A stretch of DNA of 64,000 nucleotides from Pseudorasbora parva (taxonomy: Eukaryota; Chordata; Actinopteri; Cypriniformes; Gobionidae). The stretch lies in contig NC_090187.1 of the NCBI RefSeq assembly GCF_024679245.1, positions 28,388,815 through 28,452,814 of the forward strand. The letters run 5' to 3'. Shown here piece by piece: positions 58,236-64,000 of this stretch. Positions within the stretch are counted from its first letter, which is position 1. Each line of letters starts with the position of its first letter. The position numbers and the translations under genes are program-made. A model generated the notes under the pieces. It was given only the letters and a program-made list of their open reading frames with translations. It searched no databases and was not told the origin of the DNA.

Positions 58236-59798
58236 GTGGTTCCCCCCGTAGGGAAGCGGTGTTTACCCCTGCCAACGGTACCCGCTTCCCTACGGCACCC
58301 TCGGGGGGCCGCGCTGCCAACCCCGCCGCAATGCCGGGGCGCAGTCTGTCTCCGCGGGCCACCCGAGGGTGGTCCGCACCCCCTTCGGGGGGCCCCCGAG
58401 CAGTCAAGTCAGTCGTTCCCTGCCGGTCCGGCGCTTCAGGGCACTGTGCTTGTTGCTCAAAATACACCAGAGGCCAGCCTCGAGAGGCTGGTTCCCTTAG
58501 TAGATTTTCTAGACGAGTGGAAACGTCTATCAAATATATCTCATTGGGTCCTGCAGATAATAGAAAAGGGGTACGCCATTCAATTCAGAAGTCGGCCACC
58601 TCCTTTCTGCGGTGTCCTACCTACAGAGGTGGGCCCGGAGCAGGCTCTGGTAATGGCACAGGAAGTAGAGACACTCCTGCAAAAAGGGGCTATAGAGAGG
58701 GTTCCCCCTCCCAGCAGGGAGTCTGGCTTTTACAGCCGTTACTTCATCGTGCCGAAGAAGGATGGGGGCTTACGCCCGATATTAGATCTGCGGCTATTGA
58801 ATCGCTCGGTGGCCAAGCTCAAATTCAAGATGCTTACACTCAGACAGATTGTAGCGCAGGTCAAATCAGAGGATTGGTTTGTCACCATAGACCTCAAAGA
58901 TGCGTATTTTCATGTCTCCATCCTTCCACATCACAGGAAGTTCCTGAGGTTTGCCTTCGGGGGAGAGGCATACCAATATCGTGTACTTCCCTTCGGTCTA
59001 GCACTGTCACCCCGCACGTTCACCAAGTGTGTGGATGCAGCTCTGGCGCCGCTGCGTCTGCAGGGCATCCGCATACTGAACTATATCGACGACTGGCTGA
59101 TTCTAGCGAATACAGAGCAGATGGCGGTTCAGCATCGAGATGCTGTTCTCGCCCACATGTCGAAGCTGGGGTTGAGGCTGAACGCCAAGAAGAGTGTGCT
59201 TTCTCCGGCTCAGAGAACCACTTTTCTAGGTGTGAACTGGGATTCGGTAATTATGCGGGCGCAATTATCGCCAACACGCATAGCATCGGTCCTGGCAGCC
59301 GTCAAAGAACAGAAGCTAGGCCGGGCCGTCACTGTGAAACAGTTCCAGAAACTGTTAGGTCTCATGGCAGCAGCGTCCAACGTGATACCTTTTGGCCTAC
59401 TGTACATGAGGCCACTGCAGTGGTGGCTCAAAACGAAAGGGTTCTCCCCGAGGGGAAATCCGCTCCGCACGATCAAAGTCACGCGGCGATGCCTACGTGC
59501 TCTGGTCATGTGGAAAAACCCGGGGTTTTTATCTCAGGGTCCCGTGTTGGGGGCTCATGTTCGTCGCGTAACGCTAACGACAGACGCCTCTCTCACGGGC
59601 TGGGGGGCGACCATGAGTGGTCGCTCGTCCCAGGGTCTATGGCAGGAACATCAGCGGCACTGGCACATAAATCGGCTAGAGATGCTCGCAGTGTTTCTTG
59701 CATTGAAACAGTTCCTGCCCGACCTCAGGGGCCACCATGTGTTAGTCAGGACAGACAACACGTCGGTGGTCGCCTACATAAATCACCAGGGGGTCTGA
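58236..59798 (+). CDS. DIRS reverse transcriptase-RNase H (first part)
   Basis: 520 codons. RT motifs in order: LRPILDLRLLN, VTIDLKDAYF (Asp219), PFGLALSPRTF, LNYIDDWLIL (Tyr283-Ile-Asp285-Asp286) and LRLNAKKSVLSPAQRTTFLG. RNase H follows: TTDASLTGWGA (Asp450), RLEMLAVFLALKQF (Glu482), VRTDNTSVV (Asp507). The RT signature YIDD, not YADD, is usual in DIRS. The frame ends at INHQGV followed by TGA, in the middle of RNase H, at a run of five G; homologous sequence goes on in another frame. A one-base loss in the G run is inferred, so this copy would give a Pol cut inside RNase H. The start codon follows the Gag stop closely; codons before about residue 60 are weakly supported. Confidence 0.9.
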   Translation: MVPPVGKRCLPLPTVPASLRHPRGAALPTPPQCRGAVCLRGPPEGGPHPLRGAPEQSSQSFPAGPALQGTVLVAQNTPEASLERLVPLVDFLDEWKRLSNISHWVLQIIEKGYAIQFRSRPPPFCGVLPTEVGPEQALVMAQEVETLLQKGAIERVPPPSRESGFYSRYFIVPKKDGGLRPILDLRLLNRSVAKLKFKMLTLRQIVAQVKSEDWFVTIDLKDAYFHVSILPHHRKFLRFAFGGEAYQYRVLPFGLALSPRTFTKCVDAALAPLRLQGIRILNYIDDWLILANTEQMAVQHRDAVLAHMSKLGLRLNAKKSVLSPAQRTTFLGVNWDSVIMRAQLSPTRIASVLAAVKEQKLGRAVTVKQFQKLLGLMAAASNVIPFGLLYMRPLQWWLKTKGFSPRGNPLRTIKVTRRCLRALVMWKNPGFLSQGPVLGAHVRRVTLTTDASLTGWGATMSGRSSQGLWQEHQRHWHINRLEMLAVFLALKQFLPDLRGHHVLVRTDNTSVVAYINHQGV

Positions 59799-60367
59799 GG
59801 TCCCGTCCTTTGGACAAATTGGCACATCGGATCCTCCTGTGGGCCCAGGGGAAATTGCTGTCAATCAGGGCAGTATATATCCCCGGGGTCCTGAATCAGG
59901 AAGCAGACAGCCTGTCGAGACAGGGGCCGAGGCCCGGGGAATGGAGACTCCACCCAGAGGTGGTGGAGCTCCTATGGAAGGTTTATGGGAAAGCGGAAAT
60001 AGACCTATTTGCTTCGGCGGAGAATTCCCACTGCCCGCAGTGGTTTTCTCTGACCCATCCGGCCCCGCTGGGGCTGGATGCCATGGTACAGGAGTGGCCG
60101 AGGCTACCACTGTACGCCTTCCCCCCGATTGTCCTGCTTCCAGGAGTTCTGGAGAGGGTACGCCGGGACGGGGCCCAGGTACTTCTAGTGGCTCCGTACT
60201 GGCCGACCCGAGTATGGTTCTCGGACCTGATATCTCTCCTGGAAGGCTCTCCGATGGAGATTCCGACCAGGAGGGATCTACTCTCTCAGGCGGGCGGGAG
60301 ATTCCTGCACCCACGCCCGGAGATGTGGAAACTGTGGGCCTGGCCTCTGAGGGGGCTAGGCTCATAG
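59799..60367 (+). pseudogene. DIRS Pol remainder: RNase H end and MT-like domain
   Basis: About 190 codons in the frame one base away from the RT frame. It begins GLRSRPLDKLAHRILLWAQ, has YIPGVLNQEADSLSR (the last RNase H motif with its Asp), and then AEIDLFASAENSHCPQWFSL, LYAFPP and VAPYWPTRVWFSDL. The latter segments match the methyltransferase-like (DAM) domain found after RNase H in DIRS1-type Pol proteins. The same frame stays open back to 58259, but that upstream part is only an overlap of the RT gene. It ends LGS at 60367, inside the recombinase gene. Confidence 0.75.
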
Positions 60368-61368
60368 AGGAAGGTCTCTCGGCCGAGGTCGTAGAGACCA
60401 TCCTTCACTCCAGAGCTCCGTCCACAAGGAAACTGTACGCTCTGAAATGGAAACTTTTCTCAGCATGGTGCAGAGAACGCCAGTGGGACCCAGTTAACTG
60501 CCCGGTTGGTACAGTGCTGGAGTTTCTGCAGGCAAGGTTCTCGGCAGGGTTGACCCCCTCCACAATAAAGGTGTACGTGGCGGCCTTGGATGCCTTCCAC
60601 GTCCCTTTCGGTGGAGTGTCTTTGGGAAGACACCCTCTGATTACACGTTTCCTCCGTGGCACTTTAAGGTTGAGGCCTGTGATGCACTCGAGGGTCCCAG
60701 CATGGGACTTAGCCATTGTTCTACGGGGCTTGTCCGAGCCTCCATTCGAACCCTTGGAGGAGGTTTCGGATAAGTTCCTTCCCCTCAAGACGGTATTTTT
60801 GTTGGCTATTTCATCTCTGAAGAGAATAGGAGATATTCAGTCCCTGTCTGTAGGGCCCTCATGTTTAGAGTTTGCGCCTGGGATGGTGAAAGCATTTCTG
60901 CATCCCAGGCCGGGTTATGTCCCCAAGGTTCCTACGAGCCCACGGGGCCCCATCACTCTTCAGGCGTTCTGTCCTCCTCCTTTCATGACGTCAGACCAGG
61001 AAAGATTGAATCTGCTGTTCCCTGTCAGGGCGTTAGATACTTATGTCCACAGAGCTGCCCTGTGGAGGAAAACTGATCAGCTGTTTGTCTGTTTCGGGCC
61101 CCCTAAGAAAGGGGCCCCAGTATCTAAGCAGAGGATGAGCAAGTGGGTGGTCGAGGCCATCTCACTTGCTTATGAGGCGGCCGGGCAGCCGTCTCCACTG
61201 GCTGTCCGGGCGCATTCAACCAGGGGTATGGCTGCTTCAAAAGCACTTTTGTCGGGGGCTTCCCTCCACGATATTTGTAACGCGGCCGGATGGTCGTCTC
61301 CTTTAACCTTCGTCAGGTTCTATGAACTAGACCTGGCATCTACAGTTGGGGCACAGGTACTCTCGTAA
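59839..61368 (+). CDS. DIRS tyrosine recombinase
   Basis: 509 codons without a stop. The true start is uncertain: residues 1-175 overlap the Pol frame and look low in complexity (Gly/Pro-rich). The real domain starts near GLSAEVVETILHSRAPSTRK with an N-terminal core-binding (SAM-like) part through TIKVYVAALDAFH. The catalytic domain has Arg329 in LKRIGDIQSL, His459 and Arg462 in RAHSTRGMAAS, His477 in SLHDICNAAGW (the usual place of the second His/Trp) and the nucleophile Tyr495 in FVRFYELDLA. All expected residues are present. In DIRS elements this enzyme integrates the circular cDNA instead of a DDE integrase, so no target duplication forms. The gene ends 60 bases before the internal complementary region. 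This is the only one of the three genes here that appears undamaged. Confidence 0.9.
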   Translation: MGPGEIAVNQGSIYPRGPESGSRQPVETGAEARGMETPPRGGGAPMEGLWESGNRPICFGGEFPLPAVVFSDPSGPAGAGCHGTGVAEATTVRLPPDCPASRSSGEGTPGRGPGTSSGSVLADPSMVLGPDISPGRLSDGDSDQEGSTLSGGREIPAPTPGDVETVGLASEGARLIEEGLSAEVVETILHSRAPSTRKLYALKWKLFSAWCRERQWDPVNCPVGTVLEFLQARFSAGLTPSTIKVYVAALDAFHVPFGGVSLGRHPLITRFLRGTLRLRPVMHSRVPAWDLAIVLRGLSEPPFEPLEEVSDKFLPLKTVFLLAISSLKRIGDIQSLSVGPSCLEFAPGMVKAFLHPRPGYVPKVPTSPRGPITLQAFCPPPFMTSDQERLNLLFPVRALDTYVHRAALWRKTDQLFVCFGPPKKGAPVSKQRMSKWVVEAISLAYEAAGQPSPLAVRAHSTRGMAASKALLSGASLHDICNAAGWSSPLTFVRFYELDLASTVGAQVLS

Positions 61369-61428
61369 CCCTGTGCGCTTCGGCTTCACACATACGAGAC
61401 ACTTGGTCCTATGGCGATGTGGGTATAA

Positions 61429-61529
61429 GCGTTCTCACAGCGTTTCGACGCAGCTCGAGTTCCCCGAAAGGGAACGTCTCAGGTTACGTATGTAACCCTA
61501 GTTCCCTGAGGGAACGAGACGCTGCGTCG
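61429..61529 (+). repeat. DIRS internal complementary region
   Basis: 101 bp. 61429-61475 is the exact complement of element positions 56444-56490, and 61473-61529 the complement of 61724-61780. They share AAC at 61473-61475. In the DIRS model this region aligns both cDNA ends so they can be ligated into a circle. Confidence 0.9.
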
Positions 61530-61576
61530 CTCTGCCATACTCCCGGCGTGTCCGTGATCACTTACTTCAGGCTTTA

Positions 61577-61732
61577 TCAGAAGTTAGTTCCTGTTTGTTT
61601 TCACGGACGCTTTATAGCTTCCGGTCGATGACGTCATCACGCCGACGATCGATCTTTTTTCCGATGGAATGGTTCTACAGGCGCTTCACGACGCATTAAC
61701 GCAGAGGCGTTCTCACAGCGTTTCGACGCAGC
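61577..61732 (-). repeat. DIRS right inverted terminal repeat
   Basis: 156 bp, complement of the left repeat. It carries the CRE-like motif at 61629-61636 and TTTATA at 61611-61616, which on the minus strand form a promoter-like pair pointing back into the element. Confidence 0.93.
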
Positions 61733-61780
61733 GTCTCGTTCCCTCAGGGAACTAGGGTTACATACGTAACCTGAGACGTT

Positions 61781-62227
61781 TTATATATACACATATGTGT
61801 CTTCACTTGCTAACAATGCTTTATTAAATAATCTGAAAAATGATTGGATCAAACAGAGATTAACAGGGCTTCCTATTGGCTGGCTGGTTTGCTTTGTTGG
61901 GTGCACCCTCTATTGCACGTATCAGTTTATAGCCCTATTCGGACGGGACGTGGTCATATTGTAGATTAATATATTTTACCTCAGGACATCTGTAATATTA
62001 ATGGGCAATTCGCAAGGGTCACATCTCAGTAACTCGCTTTACGCACCACAGTAACCTCCTTGTCGTCATGTGCGTATGATGTTGCTGTTATAACGTGAGC
62101 AAACACAACATGAGCGCCAGTCTGAACTCTGTCTCCTATATGTTTTATAAAACAGTTAGGTCCAGTCTAACAATTCTAATTGGATTGTGTTTGTACAATC
62201 ACTTTCCTAGAGTTAAAATAAGTGTTG
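61781..62227. other. No recognised gene
   Basis: Spacer between two mobile elements; AT-rich and without recognised features. Confidence 0.35.
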
Positions 62228-63459
62228 TGCCGTACTAAATTAAACCACAACACAACAAAATCACCACAACACAACGGAAACAAGCCACAACACAACAAAA
62301 TCACCACAACACAACGGAAACAAGCCACAACACAACAAAATCACCACAACACAACGAAAACAAGCCACAACACAACAAAATCACCACAACACAATGAAAT
62401 CGCCACAGCACAACAAAATCTCCACAACACAACAGAAACAAGGCAGAACACAACAGAATCACCACAACACAACGAAATCGCCACAACACAACAAAATCGC
62501 CACAACACAACAGAAACAAGGCAGAACACAACGGAATCACCACAACACAACGAAATCGCCACAACAAAACGAAATCGCCACAACACAACGGAATCACCAC
62601 AACACAACGGAATCACCACAACACAACGGAATCACCACAACACAACGGAAACAAGCCACAACACAACAAAATCACCACAACACAACGGAAACAAGCCACA
62701 ACACAACGGAAACAAGCCACAACACAACAAAATCACCACAACACAACGAAATCGCCACAGCACAACAAAATCGCCACAACACAACAGAAACAAGGCAGAA
62801 CACAACGGAATCACCACAACACAACGAAATCGCCACAACAAAACGAAATCGCCACAACACAACGGAATCACCACAACACAACGGAATCACCACAACACAA
62901 CAGAATCACCACAACACAACGGAATCGCCACAACACAACAGAATCACCACAACACAATGGAATCACCACAACACAACGGAATCACCACAACACAACGGAA
63001 TCACCACAACACAACGGAATCACCACAACACAACGGAATCACCAAAACACAATGGAATCACCACTACACAACGGAATCACCACAACACAACGGAATCACC
63101 ACAACACAACGGAATCACCACAACACAACGGAATTACCACAACACAACAAAATCACCACAACACAATGAAATCACCACAACACAATAAAAATCACCACAA
63201 CACAACGAAATCGCCACAACACAACGAAATCGCCACAACACAACGAAATCACCACAACACAACGAAATCGCCACAACAAAACGAAATTAGAGCAATGGCA
63301 AGGAAAACTAACTTTATTGCAATTCGAGAGCCCCCTCATGGTCGGGAGCATTTCCATTGTGTTGTGGCTATTTCGTTGTTTTGTGCCTTGTTTCTGTTGT
63401 GTTGTGACGATATCATTGTGTTGTTTAATTTAGTATGGCTTCACTACTGGGCCACCGTT
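62228..63459. mobile_element. Family E element, copy 2
   Basis: Left end GTGCCGTACTAAATTAAACC and right-end complement GAAGCCATACTAAATTAAAC are inverted repeats. The right part (63285-63365) has AGAGCAATGGCAAGGAAAAC and GAGAGCCCCCTCATGGTCGG, matching the arms of copy 1 at 43634-45595. The outermost right bases GGGCCACCGT match copy 1's right end ACCACCGT. Almost all of the interior is a 16-bp tandem array. No transposase. Confidence 0.65.
62245..63287. repeat. 16-bp tandem array (CACAACACAACGGAAT)
   Basis: More than 60 units of CACAACACAACGGAAT with variants ending AAAATC, GAAATCGC, GAAACAAGC and GAAACAAGG. Because three units are 48 bases, the reading frame returns every 16 residues; this yields frames of 315 and 264 codons (62222-63169, 62394-63188) of Asn, Thr, His and Gln, plus Cys/Val/Leu frames on the other strand. 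All are repeat artefacts. Confidence 0.95.
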
Positions 63460-63579
63460 ATTTCATTATTTTCCATAATGTAATGATAAAAATTAAACTT
63501 TCATATATTTTAGATTCATTGCATACCAAATGAAATATTTCAGTTCTTTTATTGTTTTAATACTGATGATTTTGGCATA

Positions 63580-64000
63580 CAGCTCATGAAAACCCAAAAT
63601 TCCTATCTCAAAAAATTAGCATATCATGAAAAGGTTCTCTAAACGAGCTATTAACTTAATCATCTTAATCAACTAATTAACTCTAAACACCTGCAAAGGA
63701 TTCCTTAGTGTTTTAAAAACTCCCAGCCCAGTTCATTAATCAAAACCGCAATCATGGGTAAGACTGCCGACCCGACCCTGTCCAGAAGGCCATTATTGAC
63801 ACCCTCAAGCAAGAGGGTAAGACACAGTCAAGAAATTTGTGAATGAATAGGCTGTTCCCAGAGTGCTGTATCAAGGCACCTCAGTGGGAAGTCTGTGGGA
63901 AGGAAAAAGTGTGGCAAAAAACACTGCACAACGAGAAGAGGTGACTGGACCCTGAGGAAGATTGTGGAGAAGGACCGATTCCAGACCTTGGGGGACCTGC
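63580..64000 (+). mobile_element. Tc1-like transposon, cut by window end
   Basis: It starts CAGCTCATGAAAACCCAAAA after a TA at 63578-63579, the left end of a fish Tc1-like family. The transposase start codon is at 63754. Pieces of the N-terminal DNA-binding domain are visible in shifting frames: QKAIIDTLKQEGKTQ (about 63784) and GCSQSAVSRHLSGKSVGRKK (about 63851), the latter a helix-turn-helix. At least two frameshifts before 63850 make it a pseudogene in the part seen. The catalytic region lies beyond the window. Confidence 0.75.

Larger units (their letters stand above)
56444..61780 (+). mobile_element. DIRS retrotransposon, nearly complete
   Basis: 5337 bp. Inverted terminal repeats of 156 bp (56465-56620 and 61577-61732) differ at about one base. 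Outer left bases 56444-56464 and outer right bases 61733-61780 are not repeated at the other end. Both are found, joined, in an internal complementary region at 61429-61529: its first 47 bases are the exact complement of 56444-56490, and 61473-61529 is the complement of the right end. The two parts overlap on AAC, the complement of the GTT present at both element ends. There is no target duplication. This is the DIRS1-type layout, in which the internal region templates closure of a circular DNA that a tyrosine recombinase integrates. Genes in order: Gag-like, RT-RNase H-methyltransferase-like, tyrosine recombinase. Confidence 0.93.

Noticed and set aside
58259..59798. The first 513 codons of the 702-codon frame beginning at 58259
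   Set aside because: They overlap the RT gene out of frame and have no RT motifs. Only the part after 59799 has Pol homology.
59865..60788. Minus-strand frames of 178 and 127 codons over the DIRS recombinase
   Set aside because: They are antisense to well-supported Pol and recombinase coding sequence and show no domain of their own.
62301..63357. Cys/Val/Leu-rich minus-strand frames resembling membrane peptides
   Set aside because: They are the reverse reading of the 16-bp tandem array; all frames are open because the unit contains no stop.

Overview
The window looks like gene-poor DNA from a teleost fish, most likely a cyprinid such as Danio or a carp relative. The evidence is an AT-rich background, long (TG)n, (AG)n, (ATTC)n and (ATCT)n microsatellites, and a dense mix of fish-type transposons: DIRS retrotransposons, L2-like LINEs, 5S-headed and tRNA-headed SINEs, Tc1-like elements, and many TTAA-flanked (Kolobok-type) and hAT-like non-autonomous elements. 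I found no convincing multi-exon host gene, no rRNA or tRNA gene and no CRISPR array. One 24-codon stretch at 484-555 ends in a good splice donor and could be a first coding exon. A 153-codon open stretch at 47219-47680 (minus strand) is a weaker candidate.

Layout. 1-5 kb: candidate exon, a hAT-like MITE with target duplication, a compound TG microsatellite, a Tc1 derivative, an AG microsatellite and the first copy of 'family C', a 0.55-kb element with 9-bp target duplications. 5-13 kb: a DIRS end fragment with a perfect hairpin, several TTAA-flanked elements (one encoding a THAP zinc-finger fragment) and 'family D' repeats. 13.3-17.7 kb: a three-level nest A>B>C, a Tc1 remnant and a large TTAA element. 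18.8-25.6 kb: tetranucleotide arrays, TTAA elements, a hAT-like element split by a TTAA element, and a palindromic MITE. 27-33.3 kb: a tRNA-type SINE, then a 5S-headed SINE split twice, by a 2.6-kb long-TIR element (itself split by an L2 tail) and by a TTAA element carrying a 180-bp higher-order minisatellite; family C copy 3 abuts it. 34-39.5 kb: an AT hairpin, a LINE end and two Tc1 relics. 40-42.4 kb: a decayed DIRS copy. 43.6-45.6 kb: 'family E' copy 1. 51.5-53 kb: a 5'-truncated L2 LINE with 419 open codons. 53.0-53.7 kb: a Harbinger-like element. 56.4-61.8 kb: a nearly complete DIRS retrotransposon. 62.2-63.5 kb: family E copy 2, filled with a 16-bp tandem repeat. 63.6 kb to the end: a Tc1-like element cut by the window edge.

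The best-supported system is the DIRS element at 56444-61780. It has near-identical 156-bp inverted terminal repeats. Its internal complementary region matches both outer ends exactly and shares the terminal GTT with them. It encodes a Gag-like ORF, reverse transcriptase/RNase H with a methyltransferase-like tail, and a tyrosine recombinase with its R-H-R-Y residues. Gag and Pol each carry an apparent frameshift, while the recombinase frame is open. Together these proteins would reverse-transcribe the RNA and integrate a circular DNA; this copy could probably move only with help from another copy.

Family letters A-E and T are local labels used only here. Names of superfamilies rest on target duplications, terminal repeats and encoded motifs seen here, plus general knowledge of those superfamilies; no database search was possible.
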